Positions 40,701 through 49,800 of a DNA stretch of 64,000 nucleotides are shown piece by piece. The stretch lies in assembly GCF_032362555.1 (NCBI RefSeq), contig NC_083512.1, positions 6,126,001 to 6,190,000 of the forward strand, written 5' to 3'. The notes beneath the pieces were generated by a model that was given only the letters and a program-made list of their open reading frames with translations, was not told the DNA's origin and made no database searches. Both the position numbers and the translations under genes were made by a program. This stretch comes from Amyelois transitella. Lineage: Eukaryota; Arthropoda; Insecta; Lepidoptera; Pyralidae. The first letter of the stretch is position 1, and the number at the start of each line of letters is the position of its first letter.

Positions 40701-41694
40701 TTTTTTTTGACAACGTCACATCATATTTCGCCTGTTTATGTTATACTTGTTTTACACTTCGCGAATATTTCAATTACTGGGCCCGTACTTTGCCGAAATA
40801 AAAAGTACCCCAATGTAGTTTTAGGTACTTATGTGTAAACGTTCAAGAAGATGGTTGTGAGGAAAATGCTTTGTCCTCTAACTTAATTTTACATTAAAGT
40901 CATTGCAGCGAGTTGTTAGTCTTTTAATTTGTTAAGATTTCATCAAATAATGACCATACTTTGTTGTCTTAATTTATGATTAACTTGATTTGTTATTTTT
41001 GTATTGGACTTGACCCCGTAAGATAGAATCAATGTTTAATTGAATTAATTAATGCCGTTATAACGTAGTATTGTAAAGAAGAACAAGTATGGTATTAAGT
41101 CTACTTAAAATTTTAGATGTTTGATTACTAATGAAACAATTATACTTTATTTAACAGATTTAATGTAGCAATTATCATTTTTATTACATATAAAAGCATA
41201 TTTTTTTTTGTTAATGGTTGTGTTGGTAATTTAAGCGTTTAACCTAAATGAAAACATAAAATTTAAATAAAGAGAGAAAATCCAATAATTTTATGTAAAA
41301 AGTTAAGTTCACTCAAACACATCAAACTTCACTCCGTTTAACTTACCTGAACTTCCTATTAGAATGGTGATCATAGGCGGTTTTCAGGGTACAATCGGTC
41401 ACAAAAGTTGATGATGACGGTGTAAAATGTACGTAGTTTCCATGACATTAAGTTTATCAATAATATTTGCAGTACCCGGAACTGAACCCGATGATAATGA
41501 GGCGGTTCCAAGAGGCCGGCGACGTGGCCAAGGCGTTCGAGCTGGTGCACAAGTCGCGCGGCCTGGAGCAGACGCGGTTCCTGGCGCGCAAGCACGGCGC
41601 CGAGGCCGCGCGCCTGGCCGCCGAGCTCGCCGACTCGCCGTTCCAGAAGGCGCTCGTCGTCACCACCGACCTCGTCCTCAACAGGATCAAATAG
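4739..41694 (+). CDS. PDSS1: All-trans polyprenyl (decaprenyl) diphosphate synthase subunit 1
   Basis: Eight exons join in phase to 420 aa: 4739-4888, 18264-18455, 22749-22888, 25366-25507, 37301-37390, 39493-39624, 40388-40582 and 41473-41694. The enzyme lengthens farnesyl or geranylgeranyl diphosphate with isopentenyl diphosphate to make the ubiquinone side chain, in mitochondria, as a heteromer with PDSS2. Diagnostic motifs are GKALRP (137-142), the first Asp-rich motif DDVID (185-189) followed by RRGKP, and the second DDLLD (312-316), with FQLVDD and GKPTAADLKLG around it. The first ~50 residues are Arg/Ser-rich with few acids, as in a mitochondrial targeting peptide. The start at 4739 is preferred; an in-frame ATG at 4595 would add 48 residues. 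Both Asp-rich motifs are present, as expected for the catalytic subunit rather than PDSS2. Exons 2 and 8 are strikingly GC-rich against AT-rich introns. The fly orthologue is qless. Confidence 0.95.
5438..5668 (-). other. Orphan open frame, possible terminal exon
   Basis: Read on the minus strand, a CpG-rich frame runs from 5668 to a TAA at 5440-5438 (76 codons). It starts just after a TAG that could be a 3' splice site (GTTGCTTAG|AAAG). It contains a Pro/Ala stretch (DVPAAAPAPKK) and ends in a basic segment with DKFFNKKRTKQ. AATAAA on the same strand lies 11 nt after the stop. Base composition is unlike the surrounding intron. I do not recognise the protein. It could be the last exon of a nested gene, a relic, or a chance frame in a GC-rich regulatory patch. 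Confidence 0.25.
6001..6640. repeat. Older dispersed repeat interrupted by a SINE
   Basis: The flanks of the 6069-6330 SINE read as one older element once the insertion and one target copy are ignored. The near-repeats TTCGTGGACTAGAT (6020-6033) and ATTCGTGGACTAGATAAAG (6624 onward) bracket it. The interior (CAGGTTTTTCACGAAG..., then a clause ending in GGAACCTGTGTCCCCAT) resembles a family with a tRNA-like end that I associate with Lepidoptera. The family is not named. Confidence 0.4.
6069..6330 (-). mobile_element. SINE copy A, full length, with 11-bp TSD
   Basis: Minus-oriented element starting TGCCGTGTGGTTCCCGG at 6330 and ending in an (ATGT)n tail at about 6085-6069. The 11-bp sequence CCTGGTTACAT flanks it exactly (6058-6068 and 6331-6341), proving target-primed insertion. 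Internal landmarks shared with the other copies in this window are GGCGACTAAGGGATAGGC, ACAGGTTGC..., GGCTCTGTCTACCCCGCAAG and GGATATAGACGTGA. It carries no coding capacity. Confidence 0.85.
11750..11990 (-). mobile_element. SINE copy B, diverged
   Basis: Same family as 6069-6330. It keeps the CTTGCGGGG, GTGACAGGTTG, AGTCGCCTTTTACGACATCC and GGAAACCACATGG landmarks, but has many substitutions, small indels and a degraded tail. No target-site duplication was found. It is an older insertion in PDSS1 intron 1. Confidence 0.75.
17359..17382. repeat. Perfect 24-bp palindrome
   Basis: TTCCGTTCTGAA followed directly by its exact reverse complement TTCAGAACGGAA, with no loop. Located in PDSS1 intron 1, about 0.9 kb before exon 2. 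It could be a dimeric regulator site or a small inverted duplication. Confidence 0.85.
18456..22748 (+). other. PDSS1 intron 2
   Basis: 4.3 kb, bounded by GATCG|GTAAGG and TCTCACAG|GAATTG. One truncated SINE (21056-21154) is recognisable. Otherwise it is AT-rich sequence in which I see no gene. Confidence 0.8.
21056..21154 (-). mobile_element. SINE copy C, 5'-truncated
   Basis: Only the 3' part of the SINE family is present: the tail, CACGTCTAT, CCCTTGCGGGGTAGACAGAG, CCAACAGTTAT. ACATTAAC occurs at 21048-21055 and 21155-21162 and is a plausible 8-bp target-site duplication, consistent with incomplete reverse transcription at insertion. Confidence 0.7.
22889..25365 (+). other. PDSS1 intron 3
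   Basis: 2.5 kb, from AATAG|GTAAGT to GTTGTTAG|TGCG. It contains SINE copy D. The acceptor was chosen over a later CAG (25376-25383 region) because only the first restores the frame, through an AG|T serine codon leading into ALLPSQRQ. Confidence 0.8.
24326..24588 (+). mobile_element. SINE copy D, near full length
   Basis: Plus-oriented member of the same family, from a TGTGTGGTTCCCGGCACC head to the (TATG)n tail at about 24570-24588. It carries CTGTCTTCTCCGCAAGGG where other copies have CTACCCCGCAAGGG. No clear target-site duplication. Confidence 0.8.
25728..25925. repeat. Dispersed repeat with tRNA-like B-box end
   Basis: Begins with CATCCTGGTTTAAGTCCCGGTTTCG and ends with a B-box-like GGATTTGAACCTGTGCC. 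It shares these features with parts of 6345-6600, 44230-44300 and 48290-48440. Probably an old SINE or composite element; boundaries are approximate. Confidence 0.4.
33138..33234 (+). mobile_element. 3' end of a non-LTR retroelement
   Basis: Short segment ending GTGCAATGAAGTTTAAATAAATAAAT, preceded by GGTTGACTGGTAGATTATGC. This layout (GTTGNCTGG..., then TTGTGCAATRAAGTTTAAATAAATAAA) is a common lepidopteran LINE terminus. No coding part remains. Orientation is assigned from the A-rich tail. Confidence 0.5.
33345..33575 (-). other. Orphan 76-codon open frame ending in AATAAATAAA
   Basis: Minus-strand frame from ATG at 33575 to a TAA that is itself part of AATAAATAAA. The translation is not low-complexity and contains four Cys and three Trp (for example TCFVSSEWKVRCIAKPAGF). 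There is no signal peptide or known domain that I recognise. It may be a fragment of a gene or mobile element, or chance. Confidence 0.2.
36400..36428. repeat. GC-rich perfect hairpin
   Basis: GGCCGGCCGC and its exact reverse complement GCGGCCGGCC flank a 9-nt loop, within a CpG-rich patch (about 36340-36440) that also has TTTTATACGGGCGGGCAG. Composition contrasts sharply with the AT-rich intron. It could be an internal regulatory element or promoter. Confidence 0.6.
36712..36743. repeat. Two overlapping short hairpins
   Basis: CAACGTCGT-A-ACGACGTTG (36712-36730) overlaps GTTGCCT-CTT-AGGCAAC (36727-36743), so GTTG can pair in either stem. Confidence 0.6.
37391..39492 (+). other. PDSS1 intron 5
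   Basis: 2.1 kb, CAG|GTAAAC to GATTGCAG|GTGGTA. It contains a folded-back LINE fragment (38715-38830). No gene seen. Confidence 0.8.
38715..38830 (-). mobile_element. LINE 3' fragment with a fold-back
   Basis: On the minus strand the sequence ends CTCCGGGAAAGAGGCGTGATTT, the same terminus as the LINE at 61739-62172. Upstream, AGTATGCAGG-ATC-CCTGCATACT (38790-38812) is a perfect inverted repeat. Its arm matches the LINE's GAAGTATGCAGAGATC segment, so the element was duplicated in inverted orientation or truncated there. Confidence 0.6.
39625..40387 (+). other. PDSS1 intron 6
   Basis: AGCG|GTAAGT to TTCCCAG|GTGG. The segment 40160-40290 (TTTATTTATTTATTTGTTC followed by ACAAGCTAACAAATA) looks like the A-rich end of a retroelement in reverse. 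Nothing else is recognisable. Confidence 0.6.
40583..41472 (+). other. PDSS1 intron 7
   Basis: 890 bp, GAAAAG|GTAAAA to TTTGCAG|TACCCG. AT-rich, with no repeat or gene seen. Confidence 0.8.
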
Positions 41695-42451
41695 CACCAC
41701 CATACGGCTCACTTTAAGTATTCTATCAAATCCGTCTGGGAATAACGACCCCGCATTTTCGAAGTAATTTTTGGACTGAATGCACTCCTAAGAGTACTTT
41801 GAAAATCAACACCCTTTCGGACGTTACGACACGAATTTCGTACCTTTTAAGGTTGAGTGTGTTCGCATCACTTGCGAGTGTGCGTGAGACTGCGTGCGAG
41901 TGTTGGTGTGCGTCGAGTCACGAGTGGCGAGATATTATCGTAGATATTATACGTCAAGTTATATGTGCCCGAATAATGTATACATTATATTCGATTTACA
42001 ATACATATACAAGTATGTAGTTATTATGATCAGTCTGACTGAATTGTTGACTTCGTTCGTGCGACGAATCAAAGTTTATAATACTTATATATTGGATTAT
42101 GTATATAAAGTTATTTATACTTATTATTATTGTATTTGTACTTTTTTTTATTTATCCTCACTTTTGTGACCTGATTTAATATAAGATAGTTTTCTGTGAG
42201 AGTATTTTGAACATTGTGAACTATCTGCATCCCATATAATGTAGCTATTGCCACTGAGTGAGCGTGTATGTGACCAATCGTTACCAAATACCGCTATACA
42301 TAAGTGTACAACAATATGCTCAAATGCTTATCGATATAACTGTACGTTATGATGAATAATCTGTTTAATGGTACGGTATAATAATGTACATAAAGGATTA
42401 TTTAACGATTTCGTTTTCTTCGTTCCTCTGTTTTTTGTTATTGTGCAATTT

Positions 42452-42461
42452 AATAAATAAA
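42452..42461 (+). terminator. PDSS1 polyadenylation signals
   Basis: Two overlapping AATAAA hexamers (42452-42457 and 42456-42461), about 760 nt after the PDSS1 stop, followed by a GT-rich AGTGTTAGGAGG. The 3' UTR would then cover about 41695-42480. Confidence 0.55.
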
Positions 42462-42952
42462 GTGTTAGGAGGTATCTGGGTCTAATGCACATTAATATTC
42501 TGAACTAAAAAGATTGAAAAATTGTTGTAAGTGCAGAAAGCTCGTGGTCAGTTCGTCATGTAGATGCTATGTAAATACTGGAGTCATTGGATAAGTTACC
42601 CATGTTTTATCTTCAAAACCAATTACCTCAATTTCTTTAGCGTACACGTAACACGTTATAGAGGTGTATATGTTCTGATGTAGTATTAAATTATAAGTTT
42701 AATGAGGCCGCACATTACTTAGGCAAAATCCGTTAAAACCTTTTGGAATTTGGTAAAGAAATTCTGTTAGAAAATTAGTTATAATGATTGTAAATAATAA
42801 AAATGAATATTTCAGTAATACCTACTGATAAAATTGTAGTGGTATGATAATATACCCCACAAATACGCACCAAGAGCGCAGTATTTTAAAAACTTTTCTT
42901 GAAGTTCTCTATTTAACAAAATATTAGTCAATAATAAGGTAACATTATTAAG

Positions 42953-43110
42953 AAGGTGGCACAATGGTCGCGTCCCAGTTACGTAAAATTATGAGAACTT
43001 GAGTTTCGTTCCCGCATTGGTCAACGACTAATTGCCTAATTATTCAAATTAACGATCCCTCATAGTTTTATGTAACTATACTATTTAATTTTACAGATTT
43101 ACGACCAAAT
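42953..43110 (+). mobile_element. tRNA-derived SINE remnant
   Basis: A-box-like TGGCACAATGG (42957-42967) and B-box-like GAGTTTCGTTCCC (43001-43013) are spaced as in an RNA polymerase III promoter, followed by an unrelated AT-rich body. There is no cloverleaf closure, so this is not a functional tRNA gene. Confidence 0.5.
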
Positions 43111-44493
43111 ATGAAAACGGTACTAACACAATTATAGCATAATGTCACCACGGCCATGGTGCCAACTTCCGATGGAAATGGAGTTGTATGTTTTGTACAT
43201 TCAATGTTATAAAATGGGAGTCAATGAATTTTATTTATATGTATGTAGACATGTACGTAGCCGGTATTGTTTGTAAATATGATTACTATGTAAAATGCTA
43301 AATCATGAATAATTTTTAATATAAATATTAGTTACAGAATATTGTTTTATTTCAATTCGTCAGGAAGCTTATCTGACAATCGTTTGTGGAGTGTTTCCTA
43401 CAGTCCCGCTTCAAAATAATTATTCTATAACTATCAATGAAATGTTGGTCCTTCACCTCGAAATTGTTGAAAACCATAAAGGTACAGTCTCATGGAAGTT
43501 CTACGACCATCATTGCTAAAGTGTTATTGATCGTAATTTTAGCACGCCAATATAATGCCCTTTTTACGTTTATTTTAAAATTATTAAAAGTACAATTACC
43601 TATATACACATACGTACGTAGGTATATCTTGTTATTGTCTCTCATTGGGTAGCCAATAGATTCTCAAAGGTCAATTTCATGCGATTGGCTTTATAAATGG
43701 AATCGAAATTCAGATGGTTAGTTGGAGAGCTAGTGAACCCTCCGAGTAACGGTCTTCCTGTAGGGCTAGAAATGTGTATAGTGATGATTAATAGCACACC
43801 AAGGCCTAAAATCATGACCTGGCAGGTATCTGCCCTGCACGTCATCAACGCTTTTATTTCTTTAAATGTAAATACGTACATGCGCCATAACAACGGGTTC
43901 CATTTGTTGAGTTAGCGAAATGTCAGTTATTATATTTACTGTAAAATATATTGATTTTATTTTTCCAACAATATAGTACCTACTTTTCATTGGATTATTT
44001 CTCTCCTCTTTTCTCCTTCTGTCTTCTGTAATGATCAACTAAATTTTTTCTATACTTCCGACAAACCTATAATGACCTATTTTCGCCAGAATAGCTTAAT
44101 TCCTTATGTGGGTTGCAATTGTATCCTGCGTGTTTGCGACTATCGATCGACCCGCGCCCGGTACCGCCAGGACGGCTAAGAGTAGGCAAAAAAATAACAC
44201 AGGTACTTAATATAAAACGATTGTTTAATAGTAAGTACTTAATGTCATCATCATCCATTTTAGTCCCGGTTCAATCACGTTAGTCCCGGTTGAATTCGCA
44301 ACAATCTGTCTCGCGTCTGTTCATTAAAAGTACGAGACTACTCGTAATACAGCTTGGGTCATGCTAATATGCTCGCCTCCCTAACTTGCCGCCTGAATAC
44401 ATAATCAGATATCTGCCTGATGCCTTTCCTCACAATAAATCTAAGTTTGCTGCTCGGCAATTTAAATGCTTCAAAAATGTAACAATCGTATAA

Positions 44494-44760
44494 TCTATAT
44501 TAATATTATAAAGCTAAAGAGTTTGTTTGTTTGTTTGAAAGCGCTAATCTGAGGAACTATTGGTTTGAATTGAAAAATTCTTTTTGCGTTGAATAGACCA
44601 TTTATCGAGGAAGGCTTTAGGCTATATTATAACACAACGCTGCATCTATAAGGAGCAAATAATGGAATATGTGAAAAAAAACGGGAAAAATTATTAATCC
44701 TTGAGGGCTTTAATGCTGCCCAAAATAATTATTCCACGAGGACGAAGTCGCGGGCACACA
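44494..44760 (+). mobile_element. Non-autonomous Helitron, decayed
   Basis: Starts A|TCTATATTAATATTATAAAG, then GTTTGTTTGTTTG and ATTTATCGAGGAAGGCTTTAGGC. Near the end it has GGACGAAGTCGCGGGCACA, the terminal hairpin segment of this family. The CTAG end is lost. Same family as 55550-56166, opposite orientation. Confidence 0.75.
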
Positions 44761-46632
44761 AAAAAATGGAGTAAATTTATTTATCTTGTGTAGATATGTA
44801 AACATAATAACCGTAGAATAATATAAAATAAATAAGCCTAAGTATAAACCTGCAAATGCACCCGATGCTTACTTACATAAATTCTAGAGCAAATTGTTTC
44901 CGCAAAACATTGCTTGTCTTTTATATGGGTTTGTAATACTAATCATTTTATTTATAGAGACAGTTGTACCTTCCTAAAATAGACTAAAAATAAGTAATTA
45001 TTTCGAAGGTTTTTTCCAATGAATTATTAAATTTGCACAATATTTGCATACAGTTTAGTAAGAGAAGGACATGTAAGTATTCCATTTTGGGACGAAGCGT
45101 GACATCACCTTATGTAAATTACCAAGTATGTAAGCTTTCTGTGATGTATCGATTAATCATAAAAATACTTGCTACCTTTTCACTGACTTCTTTATTGTTG
45201 TTCGCGAAAAAGTGCTCAGTTATTTTTGGCAAATATTTAAGTAGGTACCTAATTTATTTCATGTATCCACCAATATTCGTTACAGTGTTCAGTTTGGCAT
45301 GTTGTGTTCAAAGCGAATATCAAAGAAGTTTAAATAATTTATTATCAATCTGACAATAAATATTTTGAATATTAATCAAGCATGGATATGTTGTTGGTTT
45401 TATACTTTTAATATATTTTCCTGAGTGCAATATTTTTTAAATTAAGTACTAACCCTTTCTGACTGCTTTGTTGGGCGGATATAATTTGCTAGAATAAATG
45501 AGCAGGTAAAATATAGGTACCTTAAAAATTTGCAATATAAAGAATGATATATATATTTTTTTATTTTTATTAAAGTTAGAAGGTTAATTACCTATCAGCC
45601 GCTCAATCGTTTGGCCTAGATCGCGGCTATTTTTCAGGGGGTGGAACACGTGTTCACATCAATATGGACTACAATACATGATGATTTGCCGAGTTTCACA
45701 TGGTTAAAAAATAAATGCGAGGTTACTAGACCTAATTGTGTAGTTCTTGCAAAACAACGTGTTTTTCATTTTGTAGAAACGGGATTTTTATATTTGCCTT
45801 ATATACAGAAAAGAATAAAAAAGTTAATTTATTATACAAATAATTTTTTAAGTGGCTTCGATCAGTGATTAAAAAATAAAGATCTTTTTATTCTCCTTCT
45901 TAAAGTAAGTCCTTGTTACAAATATACGTATTACTTATTTTAAAATCATAAGAAGTGGCATAGTTACGTGTGAAAGCAAGCTTTTTTTTATAGATCACTT
46001 CCCGACCTGAACGTTATCGAAGATAAGAATTCATTTCACTTTTGCTACTAAACCATAAACTTGCTATTTCTAAATACTCCCCTGCTTATATTAATCGTAT
46101 CGGCCGTATTCGCGGAAACAGTCACTGAAACATATTTATGGAATATTTCAGCGATGCCTACCATTTCGGAAATTCAGTTGCAAAGTTTCAGTCGTACGGT
46201 CGCAACTATGGCACTGCAAACGTGATTTCTCGGGCGTTTGATTGTTTCTTACAATACCAATGTGTTGTTACATCATTATCTGTTCTGTGATATGAAATTC
46301 TTTGTTGGGCTAAGTGAAATTTTGTTTAAATGTTTGCTTTGCATTCGCAGCGATTACGTAGGTAAGGCTCGGCAGCGTAGTAAAACCACTTGTGCTTCTA
46401 GGAAGTCTTATATTGGGTTTACACTGCAGTCGGAAAAAATATACAAAATCTTTTGATGTTATAGATTTTATAAATCTGACTCCTAGAAGTTTCACTTAGT
46501 TACAATTTATTTTCTAATAGGTATGACTAGACTTACTTTCCCTACCAAGTTTTTCGGAATACGTATAAACAGTTAACGAACGATTTTAAAATTGAACCCA
46601 CCTTCTAAAATTAAACCCACTCAATAAAGACT

Positions 46633-46655
46633 AATATATATATATATATATATAT
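46633..46655. repeat. (TA)n microsatellite
   Basis: About eleven TA units upstream of the first visible CSPP1-like exon. Confidence 0.85.
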
Positions 46656-46817
46656 GTGAGGATTTTTATTTATACTTACGGTATATATTTACTATAATTG
46701 AATGCCTGAAAATCAAGAATTACCTATTCGTCATTACACGATGTAGCTTAGAGTAAAGCTCTTGCCTCTGAATCTTGAAAACCACTTTATTGGCTCTGTG
46801 TGATATGTCCCTCATAG

Positions 46818-49800
46818 GAGGCTAAGTGCTCCGACGTCTGGGTCCGCTCGGCGGAGGGCCCGCGAGCGTCGCCGCGCCGAACAAACGCGACAGGAGTGCG
46901 AGCGCCTGGCTCGGGAGCGCCGGGAACAACGCCAGAGGGAGAAGTTGGAAGATCAACGACAGGTCAGTATGGTAACGTGTATCGTCAACCCTATTTACAT
47001 AGAATAGGGTGTAAGTAATCAAGAATTAAAGGGAAACTAAAGAAAGTAGGGAGTCAAGAAAGGGTGCGCTGTTACAGAAAGCAAATCAAGAGCAGCGGAC
47101 TTTTTTTCATGACTTGGCTTGTAAAACCGTAAGATTGCAAGTGCCATGGGTAGTGGTGGGATGAGTCTATTATAAAGAACTTATAGAAACACTATAACGA
47201 TATTATAGGGAGTCAAGAGAGTATGTCAAGAAACTTTTGGAATCTTAAAAAAATCTTTTTAAGCTTTTATATTAAGAACGTGAGTTCTTTTATTGTTTGC
47301 ACAAAAATTATTTCAGAAGTTTGATATTTAGTACCGTGGGTTTCTTCTTTTAGGCGATGAGCTAGCAACCCTGTCACTATTTGAATCTCAATTCTATTAT
47401 CAAGCCAAACAGCTGAACGTGACTTATCGTTTTTTTAAGACTGTTGGCTCTGTCTACCCCGCAAGGGATATAGACGTGATTATATGTATAAATAATAAAT
47501 AAATATATAGGGGACAAATTACACAGATTGAGTTAGCTCAACGATACTATATTTTATAATAGATACTTATAAGTATAGATAAACATCCAAGACCCAGGCC
47601 AATTAGAGAATGTTCTTTTCTCATCATGCCCTGGCCGGGATTCGAACCCGGGACCTCCGGTGTCACACAGACAAGCGTACTACAATGTGTGGTTCCGGGT
47701 ACGTAAAAATAGGACCGCTCCATCTATTTCCCATGGAAAACGATATAAGCAAATTTATCTAATGCAATCCTCCATTTTAATGCCCTACGTAGGTACATAA
47801 AAATTATATTGATAAATCCTACACAATTTTAAATTTCATCAAAATGAGACAAACGGTTTTAATTAAAAAAAAATTCTCCCTAATTTGATTAAAATAAATA
47901 TTTGCACTAAAAACTTTGGCAGTTGGTACGCAAGAACGAATTGCTAACATTCTACACCTTCCTATTCCCTAAATGACGTGCTCAAAACGAAAGTCGCCAT
48001 TTGTTTCCTATTGAAACGACGTAAATGGAGAAAGCCATAGTCGGTACCTACATACAAGTCATAAAATATTTTTATGTTCACACTATTCTATTTGTCAAAC
48101 ATACATTTAGTTAGAGAATTACATACACGACTACTATTGGGAATGTCGTAATTAATGGCCACAGAGTAAGAATTTTGCTAGGTAAAATAATGTTAAACAA
48201 AGTCCTTATCTTGTATTATTTTACCTTTATTTACCATCCTAACAGTTACATCTTACTTTTCTGGAGAAGATTTCTGGTCCACGCATGGTATTGGCCATGG
48301 TTTTTCGGATCTACACTATCACTATCATCATCACTATCCTGGATTGGATTAGTCAGATTTTTACATGCCGCATTTCCTGTCTGACTAATGCTATTGAAAC
48401 ATGGTTACGGTAGGGTTTGAACCCGTGCACTCCGCTTTATTAGGTGTATCAAGAGTATCCAAAACCGACGACTTTGCATAAAGAGAGTTTTTAATGTGGA
48501 AGAAGCGAAATAAGTATGCAGGGATCGTGGCAAGAAGTAGACTCTGCCTACCCTTCGGGAAAGGGACGTGATTTAATGTATGTATGTGTATATGTACATA
48601 TGTACCTATGTATCTTAACCGTTCTATCGCCGACGACTATCACAGATTATACGTGCCGATTTATATAAGTATGGTTAATGTCATGTATGCCCGTAATTAT
48701 GATGGGCGATCTTTAGTGCTCTATGTATAGTTCCAATACGTGTTGACAAGGCGCTTAGTAATCTTTACTAGAAATGGAGAAGGCGTAGGTAGAGCCTGTC
48801 ATTAATCTTACATAACAAAAGCTGAGACAGTCAGTTTGTAGAACATGAATGAGGCTGGTCAGAATTATCTGGAACATCACATAATGTCAATCAACACTAA
48901 CTTATTGCTTGACACATACATACATACATAAGGTCAGATCTATATCCCTCGTGGGGTAGACAGAGCCAACAGTGTTGAAATGACTGATAGGCCACATTCA
49001 GCTATTTGGCTTAATGATTGAATTGAGATTCAAAAGTGACGGATTGGTAGCCCATCGCCTAAAAGAAGAAGTTTGTAAGCCTATCCCTTAGTCGCCATAT
49101 ACGTCATCCATGGTAAAGAGATGGAGTGGTCCTATTCTTTTTTGTATTGATGCCGGGAACCACATGGCACTTATTGCTTGACATCAATTCTTAGTAGATA
49201 ATAAAGTCACTATCCATATCAACTTTACTTATTCTTTGTTCGCTGTACGTTTCTTTGACTCGTAAGTTGTTAACAAAACGCAGTTACGTATTATAATAAT
49301 TAATTAAGTATATATTAAAAAAGTTCATTTATTGCCTCTGAGGTCGAGATAAAATCAAATTTCTTAGCATACTGTTAGAAATTTATTGGAGGTGTGTTTG
49401 GATAAATTTTTCTTATTTTTGGTCGTAATATAGAGAGGAATAAATTATGGTCAGCACTTTCTGTGCATGGGGTGACCAGTGCCATGATACGAGCACTGAA
49501 ATCTTTATATGAGGATTCGAATGCTTGTGTCGGTATAAACGGAGCGCACACTGAGTGGTTTAAAATTGAGAAAGGCGTTAGACAAAGATTCAACCTATTT
49601 TTAAATAGTTGTTTGAAAGAGATTTCATAGATCAGATTTGAAAGACTCTGAAAGTGGATTAGTATAAATGATTTACTCGTCAAATGCCTTCTCTATGCCG
49701 ACAATCAGGTAACACTGGCGTTGTTAGCCGAAGAGTTACAGGAGATGATAAACTATACAGTTTACCATCTCCTGTAACTCTTCGGCGGTATATAACTTTG

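Larger units (their letters stand above)
42480..46817. other. Interval between PDSS1 and the visible CSPP1-like exons
   Basis: 4.3 kb without a supportable gene. It holds a tRNA-derived SINE (42953-43110), a decayed Helitron (44494-44760) and a (TA)n run at 46633-46655. Missing 5' exons of the CSPP1-like gene may lie here, but I could not identify one with matching splice phase. Confidence 0.6.

Noticed and set aside
41371-41712. A 113-codon minus-strand open frame and a 96-codon plus-strand frame overlapping PDSS1 exon 8
   Set aside because: Both are shadows of the GC-rich exon 8 coding sequence, with no family resemblance.
46339-46365. Possible 11-nt micro-exon (GCAG|CGATTACGTAG|GTAAGG) upstream of the CSPP1-like gene
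   Set aside because: Splice-like signals exist, but nothing upstream supplies a matching frame, so it cannot be supported.
46735-46790. tRNA-like GTAGCTTAGAGTAAAGCTC segment
   Set aside because: No B box at the right distance and no cloverleaf; too weak to call a SINE.
47630-47690. Possible tRNA gene on the minus strand (GGTTCGAATCC)
   Set aside because: Only the promoter boxes are tRNA-like. No acceptor stem closes and a SINE body with an A-rich tail follows.
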